Shown in pieces: positions 45,416 through 55,676 of a stretch of DNA of 64,000 nucleotides (the stretch's first letter is position 1; each line of letters starts with the position of its first letter). This DNA comes from Defluviitaleaceae bacterium (GTDB lineage Bacteria; Bacillota; Clostridia; Lachnospirales; WQUN01): the NCBI GenBank assembly GCA_009786925.1, contig WRGY01000127.1:113010-177009 (forward strand), in the 5' to 3' direction. Both the position numbers and the translations under genes were made by a program. Under the pieces are notes generated by a model. The model saw only the letters and a program-made list of their open reading frames with translations. It had not been told where the DNA came from and searched no databases.

Positions 45416-47469
45416 TTTTTCTTCTTTGACCTGACAGCAATTGCTTTTTTGTATAAGGAATATTGTAGCTCGGCATTCTGCATCAACAGCAGCTGATTGT
45501 TAGATAAGTCGTACATATTAGAAAAAAGCTGTGATTCAATCTCTTTTGCAAAGTTGTCATCCATTGTTTTTTGTACGCATGACAAGGCCTTATCCAGCTT
45601 ATGTTTTATTAAATTGCTTTCCTGTGGATTACGTGCTGTCTGGAATGGCGTTTTTGCAATTCGCATTAAAACATTTTTTAATTCATCAGAAGAAGTAGGG
45701 AGTTTTAGGCATCCAAAATATGCTTTATTTTTGGGATAGCCGTTTTCATCTATGTGAGATACTCTGTACCTCTCGTCCGCCCAACCGTCATACAAGACAC
45801 TACCACCCCAACGTGTCGGATTAAGTTCTCCGACTGAAGAAATAAGTATTAAAGATTCTCCGTGTAAAAAGGGTAAAACAAACAACAGGTCAAAAAAAGG
45901 GAGTGGATGCAGTCTGGCACCATCAATCAAGACCATGTCTATTTTTATTTTAGGATTCACATCATCAATATGGCGCAATTTATGAAAACGAAGTTTTTCG
46001 ACATCGTCAGCTACATGCATTATCCTATCAAATGAAGTATCTTCTTCGCTAATATTGCATACCCTGTAAAGATTAAAGTCATCCCGCTTACAGCCTTCCC
46101 TTAACAGCAAGAGCGAATCCATACCGTTATACCCGCCGACTTCAAGCACATTATTTATTCCATTTTCAAAAACAGAAGCATTAAGTAGTCCCAGCATAAA
46201 GCAGACATGGGAGTCTAAACCATCTTGCTCCGGATACAAATCCCTCCCTGTCTTTTCATGCTCGCCGGTTAGAAACAAACCATCAAATCCCTCTGCGGCA
46301 TCATAAATAAAAGGAAGATATTGCCACGCTGTATCCCGGTTAAACATGACGCTTAACTCACACATGGGGTAAATTTCCGGAGATTCTTCGATTTTTTCAT
46401 TTACGGCCTTGTAAACCCAGCTACCCTTGTAATAATTGCCCTCTTGCGCTATCTTGATATATTTTTCTCTGTCAGAGGGCAAAAATTTATAATGTAGGCA
46501 TACCGCACCGAATGGGGTGTTATTGTATTTACGAGGATAAACAACATGAGACGACAGCAAAAAACAATCAGTAAACTTTAATAGAGCAGGCTTATTTGGG
46601 CTTGGGGATTGCCCTTTTTCTTCAACTGAAAAAAGCCGATTCCTCAATGTACCATCTTTATTAAATTTTGTACTACCGTCGAGTCGGTCAAAATAGACAC
46701 AATCCTCTAGGTAATCATTGTCGCTTTTAGTAGCATCCATTAAAATTCCATTTGGATACACATCTATCAACACAGCTCTTAGAAAAGGGAGGTTTTTTTT
46801 ATCAAGTATGCGGATAAGGTTTTGTATATTAAGAACATTAGATGCCGGGTATTCAAACAACTCGTCAGAATCTACTACGATATACCAGCGGTTAGCACCA
46901 TAATGCGCCGCTACACGATTAAACCACCCTGTTTTGCGTGCGGAGTTGTACTTAATATTTGCTCTAAAGCATGATGTATCCGTCTGCTCAATTACTTTTT
47001 CTACCGTACCATCCACAGAGCCGTTATCTATAAAAGCAAAATGCCTCACGCCCAAGTTGCGATAATGTTTCAAAAAATGGTCTATCCGAGTACAGTTGTC
47101 TTTTACAGTTACGAGCAAAATAACATCGTCATCTTTAGGTGGATGTGTAAACGCTTTTAAACACTCTATCGGGTTTGTGTAAAAAGCTTTTATTGCAAGG
47201 ACAGCTTTTTTGAAATCATTATATTCGTGAGTAGGGTCAAATATTATGTCCTCACATTTTTTCACCCAAAAATCTCTATCTGACATGAGCAATGCATTTA
47301 GATTTAATTTGTCTTTTTGTTCATAAGCTCGAATTTTAGACAATGTGCGTTTATTTCTTATCATAACGATAAATTTATTATAAAAAGTCCCATAACTACT
47401 TTTTAGAGTACGGTACATATACAAAGCACCGGGTATACGCCTTATCGTTTTTCTTGTCTGCCAATACAC
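45406..47469 (-). CDS. Glycosyltransferase (GT2-like) fused to a class I methyltransferase-like domain
   Basis: VILLVTVKDNCTRIDHFLKHYRNLGVRHFAFIDNGSVDGTVE...WYIVVDSDELFEY; C-half NVLEVGGYNGMDSLLLLREGC...KIDMVLIDGARLHPLPFFDLLFVLPFLHG. Confidence 0.75.
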   Translation of the reverse strand: MYWQTRKTIRRIPGALYMYRTLKSSYGTFYNKFIVMIRNKRTLSKIRAYEQKDKLNLNALLMSDRDFWVKKCEDIIFDPTHEYNDFKKAVLAIKAFYTNPIECLKAFTHPPKDDDVILLVTVKDNCTRIDHFLKHYRNLGVRHFAFIDNGSVDGTVEKVIEQTDTSCFRANIKYNSARKTGWFNRVAAHYGANRWYIVVDSDELFEYPASNVLNIQNLIRILDKKNLPFLRAVLIDVYPNGILMDATKSDNDYLEDCVYFDRLDGSTKFNKDGTLRNRLFSVEEKGQSPSPNKPALLKFTDCFLLSSHVVYPRKYNNTPFGAVCLHYKFLPSDREKYIKIAQEGNYYKGSWVYKAVNEKIEESPEIYPMCELSVMFNRDTAWQYLPFIYDAAEGFDGLFLTGEHEKTGRDLYPEQDGLDSHVCFMLGLLNASVFENGINNVLEVGGYNGMDSLLLLREGCKRDDFNLYRVCNISEEDTSFDRIMHVADDVEKLRFHKLRHIDDVNPKIKIDMVLIDGARLHPLPFFDLLFVLPFLHGESLILISSVGELNPTRWGGSVLYDGWADERYRVSHIDENGYPKNKAYFGCLKLPTSSDELKNVLMRIAKTPFQTARNPQESNLIKHKLDKALSCVQKTMDDNFAKEIESQLFSNMYDLSNNQLLLMQNAELQYSLYKKAIAVRSKKKKRG

Positions 47470-47471
47470 GG

Positions 47472-47822
47472 TTACAGCTCCTCAACGCTACTATCTACAG
47501 CAATACGCTGTGTTAGTGATTTTATTTTTTTGTCCAGTTGAGATATTTTTATCGATTGGAAAAATATTTTTAACAAAAGAATGAAGATAAAAATTAGAAA
47601 CACAAAGTTTACAGGACTGTAAATACCCAGCATACTTGCAAACCAAACCCCTACAGATGGAAAGATAGCCAGAAAAAGTACAAACCAAAAGAAGCATACC
47701 CAAAAAACAGTATCTTCTATCTGCATCTGTGATTTACGGATTTTTCTCATCGTATACCATAATGTAAAAAAACTGACGAGCAAAAGCAAAACACGGATGG
47801 GAATACTAATCATAAAGCTCAT
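47472..47822 (-). CDS. DUF2304 domain membrane protein
   Basis: MSFMISIPIRVLLLLVSFFTLWYTMRKIRKSQMQIEDTVFWVCFFWFVLFLAIFPSV; follows the DPM1-like GT. Confidence 0.85.
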   Translation of the reverse strand: MSFMISIPIRVLLLLVSFFTLWYTMRKIRKSQMQIEDTVFWVCFFWFVLFLAIFPSVGVWFASMLGIYSPVNFVFLIFIFILLLKIFFQSIKISQLDKKIKSLTQRIAVDSSVEEL

Positions 47823-47827
47823 ACTCC

Positions 47828-48514
47828 TTACTTTTTTCTAAACCACTGCACAACAAGAATTGAAATACACATGCGTAACATGTAACGCATCGAGTTTGCA
47901 AAATTCAAATAACTCTCTCCTGCTACGCGTTCATGCATAGTTACCGGTACTTCTACCACTTTTGCACCACTTCTCATCAAATACACCAATGTATCAGGCT
48001 CCGGTCCGTAGTTCATGCCCCACGCAAATTTTTCTATCATCTTTTTATTAAACAAACGCATACCTGATGTAGGGTCAGTGAGCTTAGTTCCTGTAGTTAC
48101 TTTAATAAGTAATTGTAATAAACTTGCACCTGCCATACGTAGTGAGAATGGTTTATCCTCTTTTAAAAAACGAGAACCAATTACTATATCTGCATTATGT
48201 GCATCCATAGAATCACATAGGACAGAGATATATTTTGCGTTATGCTGTCCGTCCCCATCAAACTGCAAAACGCCATCATATCCTTGTTTTGATGCATACT
48301 GCATTCCGGTTTGTATTGCGGCCTCCAAACCAAGGTTTATAGGTAAATCTAAATAGCTAAAACAACCTTGTTTGCAGGTATTAATAGTGCAATCACTGCT
48401 GCCATCATTTACGATGATATATCTATGACATGAGGCATATTTATTGATGTTTTTCATTACATTTTCGATATTTTCTGCTTCGTTATATGCAGGAATCACG
48501 ATAAGTATTTTCAT
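47828..48514 (-). CDS. GT2 family glycosyltransferase (DPM1-like)
   Basis: MKILIVIPAYNEAENIENVMKNI...VLQFDGDGQHNAKYISVL...LTDPTSGMRLFNKKMI. Confidence 0.93.
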   Translation of the reverse strand: MKILIVIPAYNEAENIENVMKNINKYASCHRYIIVNDGSSDCTINTCKQGCFSYLDLPINLGLEAAIQTGMQYASKQGYDGVLQFDGDGQHNAKYISVLCDSMDAHNADIVIGSRFLKEDKPFSLRMAGASLLQLLIKVTTGTKLTDPTSGMRLFNKKMIEKFAWGMNYGPEPDTLVYLMRSGAKVVEVPVTMHERVAGESYLNFANSMRYMLRMCISILVVQWFRKK

Positions 48515-48520
48515 ATGTGC

Positions 48521-48676
48521 TTACCTCCAAGCCAAAAATGCCCATGCCTCACATTTCCCAAATGCAACAAAAATTTGATACACGCAGGAAAGGGTACTTT
48601 TGCATCGTCGGTTTACATATTCTTCATCAAATTTCAAGACCTGTTCGTCACTGGCCTTTAAAGTTAAATTTCTCAA
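48521..48676 (-). CDS. Possible small ORF (51 aa, TTG start) absent from the ORF track
   Basis: AGGAGATG RBS, 8-nt spacer, TTG; MRNLTLKASDEQVLKFDEEYVNRRCKSTLSCVYQIFVAFGKCEAWAFLAWR*; fills the only sizeable gap of this operon. Confidence 0.35.
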   Translation of the reverse strand: MRNLTLKASDEQVLKFDEEYVNRRCKSTLSCVYQIFVAFGKCEAWAFLAWR

Positions 48677-48690
48677 GATGCTTTCATCTC

Positions 48691-49089
48691 CTAAACCCTA
48701 AAGCTTGCAATAATAGTGCCTATCACAATTATGCCTACACCAATCCATCGATTAATGGGTACTGTCTCATGCAACAACAACGAAGATAGTAGTACAACCA
48801 AGGGGAAGGCAAGAGCTTGGATAGGATATGCCCAACTTAGCGGCACACGCGACAAAATCAGTATCCAAAGCACAAAAGCAACTCCGTATAATAGCAATGT
48901 CACGTAAACAAGAGGATGACTGATTATCTTAACTAAATCTGCAAAATGGGTGAAATCAAAATTCTTTGCAGTATGCCTCATGACTAACTGACCCGAGACA
49001 AGCATTACGACACTAACCAGACAAAGCACGACATCAAAGGGCTTCATTTTGATACTCCTTACAACGTTCAAGATGTGGATTTTGCGCAA
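48691..49089 (-). CDS. EamA/SMR-type small membrane transporter (ArnE-like)
   Basis: VTLLLYGVAFVLWILILSRVPLSWAYPIQALAFPLVVLLSSLLLHETVPINRWIGVGIIVIGTIIASFRV. True start probably the internal ATG near 49047. Confidence 0.85.
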   Translation of the reverse strand: MRKIHILNVVRSIKMKPFDVVLCLVSVVMLVSGQLVMRHTAKNFDFTHFADLVKIISHPLVYVTLLLYGVAFVLWILILSRVPLSWAYPIQALAFPLVVLLSSLLLHETVPINRWIGVGIIVIGTIIASFRV

Positions 49090-49762
49090 GAATAAATGAA
49101 TACAAAGAAAAATTTTTGCCGACTCCTAAACGCTTAACCTCTATGCCCTTAAAAAAGTAGCTGATGACTTCTGTTATTTCTGTGATGTTATTTACATGTT
49201 CATGCTCCATCAAAACTGAATAATCCAAACCGTGTTTGAGCCTAAACTCCAGACCGGTAGTTAGGCTATACCCTATCTTCCACAGAAATCCGCCCTCATT
49301 AGGGACAGAAGTACGCAGCACACCGTCGTCTTTTAATAATAAACCTGCGCGACTAACTACATATGGCAAATCACAAATATGTTCAAATGCTGCACAAGAA
49401 GTAATACGGTCATATTTTTTGCCAATAGGAACATCATCAATTAAGTTATAGGTGTTTTTTATCTTGTCTTTATGCTTACTATTGGAGTATAGAGCAGAAA
49501 AAGGCTCGACTATATCATACACTGCTCCCGGATTTTCATAATCTAACTGATTAAGTGTTCCTGCACCTATTTCCAGAGTTGATTTGTTTTGCGAAGCGTC
49601 CTTTGCTACTTGCAGATGCAACCATGACTCCATACGTTGCGATAATGATGACGCAACTGTCTCCCCGTTTCGATTGCTTTTGTAATGGCTGTCATAAATG
49701 TCCGCATATTGAGGTGGAAGTAGCTTTCGTTTTTTTGGAAATTTATCTATTATCGATGGCAT
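49034..49762 (-). CDS. Class I SAM-dependent methyltransferase
   Basis: KSTLEIGAGTLNQLDYENPGAVYDIVEPFSALY...YDRITSCAAFEHICDLPYVVSRAGLLLKDDGVLRTSVPNEGG. Confidence 0.87.
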   Translation of the reverse strand: MPSIIDKFPKKRKLLPPQYADIYDSHYKSNRNGETVASSLSQRMESWLHLQVAKDASQNKSTLEIGAGTLNQLDYENPGAVYDIVEPFSALYSNSKHKDKIKNTYNLIDDVPIGKKYDRITSCAAFEHICDLPYVVSRAGLLLKDDGVLRTSVPNEGGFLWKIGYSLTTGLEFRLKHGLDYSVLMEHEHVNNITEITEVISYFFKGIEVKRLGVGKNFSLYSFILAQNPHLERCKEYQNEAL

Positions 49763-51494
49763 TATATGACTCCCTCCTCGATTGTTTTATATACAAAACT
49801 ACAACAGGAAGAAACATCCCTACAAAAAATATTGGCAACCCATAACGGTATTCCAACCACGCGCTCGTTAAAAATTTTGTTGCCATAAAGGCAAAAACAG
49901 GAATGTAAGCAATCAACCATTTATACTCTCGCATTAGGAAAACCCATCCTGCACTTACTAACAATAATGCCATCCAAAAGCCATGCCGCCAAAAGAACGT
50001 CATGCCGAAATGTGTCTCTGTTGCTCTGCGCAATTGAGCAAAAATTATTTCGAGATGTTCATTTCTTCCTCTCACAACACCAAAATATTCTGCTGAACCA
50101 CTATTAAAATGCCTCGGCGCGTGGTTAGTGATATTGTTTTTGGGGTCAACCACCCAATAATGCCTTGTTCTGTGTAGCATAGTACTAAACATATACCACG
50201 GATTCCTAACAAATGTATCTGCGTAATTAATTATAAACTCACCTGTGCTTATTTCTCGGAAAACAAATTCACGATTCATCCATTCTCTTCTGCGTGGTGC
50301 CATAGCCTCCGGATGAAATGTATCACGCAAATCCTCTATATTTGGTATGGCATTATTTAACATTTCAAGGCTACTTTCAGAAAGAGTGCCACCTCGATAA
50401 TAAGTTGCCTGCATGTCGTGTAATCCTGCAAAAAACCTTGCAGCATCAATGTTGTAATCCCTAACCGCACCAACAAGTGAATGTATTGGAAAACGAACAA
50501 ACAAAATAAGAGCAATAACTGCTCCCATGCTAACAAGCATTTTCTTCATTTTGTTTTTATAAAACATAACAAGCAAAACCGGGTATATAACAAAAAATAC
50601 AACCATGACATTTGACTTTATGAAATACATATAAACAAGGCACAAGCACAACTGAATGCACAGAGATGTCCGCTGCGCATCACCATCTTGCAATATTTTT
50701 ATTATTACATAAGTAATCCACAAGATGGAAATAGCAACCATAAAATCTGCCATGAGAGTGACCGAAATGAGGCCAATAGGAGGAATCATCGGCAACAAAA
50801 ATGCTACTGTAACTGCGTATTTAAGTTTGAGCATCAATATTCTGCTATGCATATACATCAAAATGCTCGCTGATAGTGCTGAAAAAGCTAAAATTTGCGC
50901 TATTGCGATACCGGCCAATGCCGACTGGGCGTTTGGTGCGAGTCGATAGATTATATGATTCATCAGCGTGTAACCAAAACTAAACCGAGCAAAAAACGTC
51001 CGTACAAAACTTGGCGAATCTTGATACAATATGATGGGATTAAATGCGCGTTGCCACAACATCATCAGTGAAAATGTGATAGCAAAAAGCAAAAGCCATT
51101 TCTTCCAATATGTTTTTTGGTTTAAAAAATCAGACGCGGGTTTTAGGTTTGATAGACGGTTAAACATATCCAGTGCAGACTGAAAAACATAGTACATCCA
51201 TACATACCCTATCAAAAAAATAACAACCCTAACAAAAATACTATATGTTAATATTTCCGACTCTATAAACAGGCCAAAGCCAAAAACGGCAAAGGTAAGA
51301 TAACCATTTGTAAGGACAAATGCGACTATTTCATACCACCTGTCATAACTAAATTTAATTCTTTTTATGTGGAATGCAACACCCAATGAAATAAAAAGGG
51401 CAAGAAACACATTCAAAAAATTAATGGGTATAAGTATAAACAACAAAAAAGAAATCCCTGTAAACATTAGCATGTCTTGTACCCCCTCCACCAC
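49743..51494 (-). CDS. Polytopic membrane protein of the glycan cluster (GT-C-like/unknown)
   Basis: 583 aa with many TMs; lies between methyltransferase and epimerase genes. Confidence 0.65.
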   Translation of the reverse strand: MVEGVQDMLMFTGISFLLFILIPINFLNVFLALFISLGVAFHIKRIKFSYDRWYEIVAFVLTNGYLTFAVFGFGLFIESEILTYSIFVRVVIFLIGYVWMYYVFQSALDMFNRLSNLKPASDFLNQKTYWKKWLLLFAITFSLMMLWQRAFNPIILYQDSPSFVRTFFARFSFGYTLMNHIIYRLAPNAQSALAGIAIAQILAFSALSASILMYMHSRILMLKLKYAVTVAFLLPMIPPIGLISVTLMADFMVAISILWITYVIIKILQDGDAQRTSLCIQLCLCLVYMYFIKSNVMVVFFVIYPVLLVMFYKNKMKKMLVSMGAVIALILFVRFPIHSLVGAVRDYNIDAARFFAGLHDMQATYYRGGTLSESSLEMLNNAIPNIEDLRDTFHPEAMAPRRREWMNREFVFREISTGEFIINYADTFVRNPWYMFSTMLHRTRHYWVVDPKNNITNHAPRHFNSGSAEYFGVVRGRNEHLEIIFAQLRRATETHFGMTFFWRHGFWMALLLVSAGWVFLMREYKWLIAYIPVFAFMATKFLTSAWLEYRYGLPIFFVGMFLPVVVLYIKQSRRESYNAIDNR

Positions 51495-52471
51495 TCCACA
51501 AATTTGCCCAACCCCTCACGAAGATTAGTCGTTGGGGCAAATCCTGTGTCTGAAACCAGGTCATCAATATCTGCAAACGTAGCAGGGACATCTCCCGGTT
51601 GCATTGGCATGAAAATTTTTTTCGTTGTTTTACCTACACATTCCTCCATTATGTTTATAAAGTCCATTAGTTTTTCAGGCGTATTATTTCCAATGTTGTA
51701 TATCTTGTAAGGCACAGCATTCACATCAGCTGTTTTTACAGCGGCAGAAACAGATACTAATGAAATAATACTTGATACTACATCATCTATATATGTGAAA
51801 TCCCTCATCATCGCACCATTGTTAAAGACTTTGATAGGTTGACCCTTTTCTATAGCATCCAAAAACAGAAATGGAGCCATGTCGGGTCTGCCCCATGGGC
51901 CATATACAGTAAAAAATCGCATTCCGGTAGTGGCCAGGTTAAATGTATGGCTGTAGGTATACGCCAACAGTTCATTTGACTTTTTTGTTGCTGCGTACAA
52001 ACTAACGGGGGTATCCACCCTGTCGTCTACAGAAAATGGCAATTTATCATTTGCTCCATATACAGAACTAGATGATGCATAAAGCAGATGCTTTGTTTTG
52101 TTGTGTCGGCAGCATTCCAATATGTTTACAAACCCCACCACATTAGACTTTATATACTCCATAGGGTTTTCTAAGCTGTACCGTACACCTGCCTGAGCGG
52201 CTAAATGAATAACTACTGATGGGCTGTACTTGCCAAACACACCATCAAGACTATCTTTATCTGCTAAATCGGCAAGCACAAACTCAAAATTAGTATGTTT
52301 TTGCAAGTACTTGAGGCGGGATTCTTTGAAGGAAACTGCGTAGTAATCATTCATGTTGTCAAAACCTACCACATTTGCTCCTGCTTCGAGCAAGCTTTTT
52401 GCCACATGGAATCCAATAAACCCAGAAGCACCTGTCACAAGATATGTTATATCAAATCTTACTTTATCCAC
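51467..52471 (-). CDS. NAD-dependent epimerase (UDP-glucuronate 4-epimerase-like)
   Basis: YLVTGASGFIGFHVAKSLLEAGANVVGFDNMNDYYAVSFKESRL...SSSSVYGAND...PVSLYAATKKSNE. Confidence 0.93.
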   Translation of the reverse strand: MDKVRFDITYLVTGASGFIGFHVAKSLLEAGANVVGFDNMNDYYAVSFKESRLKYLQKHTNFEFVLADLADKDSLDGVFGKYSPSVVIHLAAQAGVRYSLENPMEYIKSNVVGFVNILECCRHNKTKHLLYASSSSVYGANDKLPFSVDDRVDTPVSLYAATKKSNELLAYTYSHTFNLATTGMRFFTVYGPWGRPDMAPFLFLDAIEKGQPIKVFNNGAMMRDFTYIDDVVSSIISLVSVSAAVKTADVNAVPYKIYNIGNNTPEKLMDFINIMEECVGKTTKKIFMPMQPGDVPATFADIDDLVSDTGFAPTTNLREGLGKFVEWWRGYKTC

Positions 52472-53466
52472 TGCAATAACCTCTGCTTTCTTGCCATCAT
52501 ATAAATTTTTCTTGCAGGTTTATATGCCCACCAGCCCATACATAAAAGCTGTATGCCTATACGTCGTCTTTTTGGTAAAAGCCTGATTGCGTCCCATGAG
52601 CAACATGATAATATCGTTTTGCGAAGGTCGTATAATACCCCACTCCATATATAACCATTACTATCTTTAAGGATTTGATTGATAAGATATAAATTCAAGC
52701 CTATGTAAAAACACATGGCGTGGTTTTCAAGTGAAATCTGCTTTTCTTTTACAAAAGAAATAGCCGCCTTGCCTGCACCCAGCACATTTAGCCTCTCCTT
52801 GCTAAATGATACCCCGGTTATGCTGTCCGAGCGAAACGTATAACAAAACAATGGTTGCATAGTGCGTATGATTTTTTTTGCATAAAACATTAATCTGTAA
52901 GTAGTGTGCTGGTCTCCTGCGGTCAACCCTTTTGGAAAAAAAACGTCGTTATCTAAAAAAAGCGATGTCCTATAAACCTTTGCCCATGTTTCAGGATTTA
53001 TTTTGCCACCGGAAGTAAATATATCCCCCATTGCTTCGAGTCCGGAGAGTATGATGTCATCCCCTAAAACAGCGTCAAAATCCGGCTCGGCTGTTCGAAT
53101 ATAAGAACACACACCTATATCTGCGTCATATGCGTTAATTTTTTGCATAAGGACTTCCAGCATGTTGGGGAGCATAAAATCATCACTGTCCACAAACGCT
53201 ATAAACTCACCTTTGGCTTTTTGTAGACCTATGTTTTGCGAGTCTGACTGACCAGTATTTTCTTTGTGAATAGTGACTACGCGATAATCATCTATAGCGT
53301 ATTTATCACATATTTCACTGCTTCCATCGGTGGAGCCATCATCAATGAGCAAAACTTCTGTATTTCGATATGTTTGGTTAATAATGGAGTCCACACATCG
53401 GCAAAGATATTGCTTAGTGTTATATACGGGAACGATTATGCTAATGAGCGGTTTTGCGTCTGCCAC
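52459..53466 (-). CDS. GT2 family glycosyltransferase
   Basis: KPLISIIVPVYNTKQYLCRCVDSIINQTYRNTEVLLIDDGSTDGSSEICDKYA; GTG start inferred at 53466. Confidence 0.92.
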   Translation of the reverse strand: MADAKPLISIIVPVYNTKQYLCRCVDSIINQTYRNTEVLLIDDGSTDGSSEICDKYAIDDYRVVTIHKENTGQSDSQNIGLQKAKGEFIAFVDSDDFMLPNMLEVLMQKINAYDADIGVCSYIRTAEPDFDAVLGDDIILSGLEAMGDIFTSGGKINPETWAKVYRTSLFLDNDVFFPKGLTAGDQHTTYRLMFYAKKIIRTMQPLFCYTFRSDSITGVSFSKERLNVLGAGKAAISFVKEKQISLENHAMCFYIGLNLYLINQILKDSNGYIWSGVLYDLRKTILSCCSWDAIRLLPKRRRIGIQLLCMGWWAYKPARKIYMMARKQRLLQWIK

Positions 53467-53470
53467 GAGA

Positions 53471-54652
53471 TTAATCCCTGTAAAACAAATCTCTTGTGTA
53501 TATTTTTTCTGCCACATCTTCTATTTCTGAACTAAAGCGATTGGCTACTATGACATCCGAGACACGCTTAAACTCACTCACATCGTTCATCACCTTGGAG
53601 TTATAAAACGTTGGTTTTGTTAAAACCGGCTCATATATGACTACCTCTATCCCTTTTGCTTTTATCCGTTTCATCACGCCCTGTATTGCAGACTGCCTAA
53701 AATTATCAGAGCCAGTTTTCATTGTTAATCTGTATATGCCTACAACCTTTGGATTTTTTTTAATAATGTTGTCTGCTATATAGTCTTTACGAGTTGTATT
53801 TGCACTCACGATTGCGGCTATTATGTTACCTGGGACATCATTATAATTAGCAAGTAATTGTTTGGTGTCTTTTGGTAAGCAGTATCCACCATATCCAAAA
53901 GACGGATTGTTATAATGGTCTCCGATACGTGGGTCAAGTCCTACACCTTTTACTATTTGGCTTGTGCTTAGACCGCGGATTTCTGCATAAGTATCCAACT
54001 CATTAAAAAATGCAACACGCAAAGCAAGGTATGAATTGGAAAATAGCTTAATAGCTTCTGCCTCTGTCGCACCAGAAATCATCACCGCAACCTCTTTTGA
54101 TGCCGCACACTCTTTTAGCATTTCTGCAAACTGCTCTGCTGCCGAACGCAATGATTCATCCATACAAGGTATCCCTACTATGATTCTTGATGGATGAAGA
54201 TTGTCATATAGGGCTTGTCCTTCGCGCAAAAATTCTGGAGAAAACAGGAGTTTTTGTGTGCAGCGGCCGAACATTTTCTCGGTAAAACCAACAGGGATAG
54301 TAGACTTTATTACAACTACGGCATTGGGCGCGTATATCTCAGCCTGTTTTATAGTAGACTCCACTATGGATGTATCAAAATTATTGAGAGCAGTATCATA
54401 ATCAGTGGGTGTTGCCACAATGACAAAATCTGTACCATTTAAAGCTTCTGCAATGTTCGTCGTGGCACTTAGGGCAAGTGTTTTTTCAGCTAAGTACCGT
54501 GAAATATAAGAATCCTCAACAGGGGATTTTTTGTTGTTGACACAATCAACTCGGTCTTTTGAAATATCCACAGCAACTACTCTATGCTTTTGTGAAAGTA
54601 ACACTGCTATAGACATACCAACATACCCAAGCCCAACCACAGCAATCTTCAT
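53471..54652 (-). CDS. UDP-glucose/GDP-mannose dehydrogenase family protein
   Basis: [30 protein letters not shown]...[23 protein letters not shown]...[18 protein letters not shown]. Confidence 0.95.
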   Translation of the reverse strand: MKIAVVGLGYVGMSIAVLLSQKHRVVAVDISKDRVDCVNNKKSPVEDSYISRYLAEKTLALSATTNIAEALNGTDFVIVATPTDYDTALNNFDTSIVESTIKQAEIYAPNAVVVIKSTIPVGFTEKMFGRCTQKLLFSPEFLREGQALYDNLHPSRIIVGIPCMDESLRSAAEQFAEMLKECAASKEVAVMISGATEAEAIKLFSNSYLALRVAFFNELDTYAEIRGLSTSQIVKGVGLDPRIGDHYNNPSFGYGGYCLPKDTKQLLANYNDVPGNIIAAIVSANTTRKDYIADNIIKKNPKVVGIYRLTMKTGSDNFRQSAIQGVMKRIKAKGIEVVIYEPVLTKPTFYNSKVMNDVSEFKRVSDVIVANRFSSEIEDVAEKIYTRDLFYRD

Positions 54653-55476
54653 AACAATACACTCGCTCTCTTTCCGAGATAAATACGAATCCGCTTTGTG
54701 ATGCTATGTACCGAGTATCGGAGGGTATAGGCTGTTGAAATAAAAACCCCATACCCTACATAACGGTAAGCATTAAAAGTCATTTTTGCAGATTTGACTC
54801 GTCGCGATGACTTTGACTCGTCAGACATTCGGTATACAAGCAAGGGTTCGTCCAATCCGCGGGCGCATCCCTTTTCCTTTACAAGCTGTAGCCATACAGC
54901 ATAATCTTCATGAGTGTCATCCGTAAGTGGAAATGGAATCATTTCTTCTTTCAACACCATCACAGATGAGCATGACATGAGATTTTTTCGGAGAAGGTCT
55001 TTGTACCTAAGCTTACTTTCAGCGTTAAGGGTATAGCCTGACATGCCTCCGCATTCCTTCATATACATAGTAGACGTATATGTAATCGGCTCTCCTGTCT
55101 CCTCCGCAAAACGCAGTTGTTTTTGCAATTTATCCTCTCGCCACATGTCATCACTATCAAGAAATGCGACCCATTTGCCTCGCGCCTGTGTCATAGCGAA
55201 GTTGCGTGTCATTGCAACCCCTGCATTTTGAATGTTTGCGTATACATGTATGCGGGAGTCACCCTCTGCCAAGGCCTCCACTAAACCTAAAGTCCCATCC
55301 TCCGAGCAATCATCCACAACAATAAGCTCCCAGTGGATATAGGTTTGTGCCAATACAGACCGTATGCTGGTTTGTATTGTGTTTTCCGCATTATATGCGG
55401 CCATTATGACGCTAATGGTTGGGCTATGTATCCTTTCACGCACAAAAGATGACCGTGTCTTATTAATCATCTGCAT
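54649..55476 (-). CDS. GT2 family glycosyltransferase, first gene of the glycan operon
   Basis: [53 protein letters not shown] at 55476 more likely than the GTG at 55506. Confidence 0.9.
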   Translation of the reverse strand: MQMINKTRSSFVRERIHSPTISVIMAAYNAENTIQTSIRSVLAQTYIHWELIVVDDCSEDGTLGLVEALAEGDSRIHVYANIQNAGVAMTRNFAMTQARGKWVAFLDSDDMWREDKLQKQLRFAEETGEPITYTSTMYMKECGGMSGYTLNAESKLRYKDLLRKNLMSCSSVMVLKEEMIPFPLTDDTHEDYAVWLQLVKEKGCARGLDEPLLVYRMSDESKSSRRVKSAKMTFNAYRYVGYGVFISTAYTLRYSVHSITKRIRIYLGKRASVLL

Positions 55477-55509
55477 AAGATAGCCCCATTCATTTTGCTT
55501 GTACACGCC

Positions 55510-55533
55510 TATAAGAAAGTGTACCTTTTTATA
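55510..55533. repeat. Crossover-like site A for a serine recombinase (inverted relative to site B)
   Basis: TATAAGAAAGT-GT-ACCTTTTTATA; the reverse complement matches site B at 22/24 including the AC core. Confidence 0.65.
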
Positions 55534-55541
55534 AAAGTCAA

Positions 55542-55576
55542 AAGCGTCCGAATTGTGGTCAGATAGACCATATCAC
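55542..55576. terminator. Terminator between the inverted sites
   Basis: AAGCGTCCG ... CGGACGCTTTTT stem with an inner TGGTC/GACCA stem. Confidence 0.75.
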
Positions 55577-55638
55577 GGACGCTTTTTGTGATTAAAATGC
55601 GTGAATCTGTAAGAATATATCAAAATTTCTGCTTGACA

Positions 55639-55676
55639 GCACAAGTATAAAAAGGTACACCTTTTTATACTTGTGC
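55639..55676. repeat. 38-bp palindrome (crossover-like site B, core AC)
   Basis: GCACAAGTATAAAAAGGT-AC-ACCTTTTTATACTTGTGC, perfect 18-bp arms; abuts the recombinase stop codon. Confidence 0.95.
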
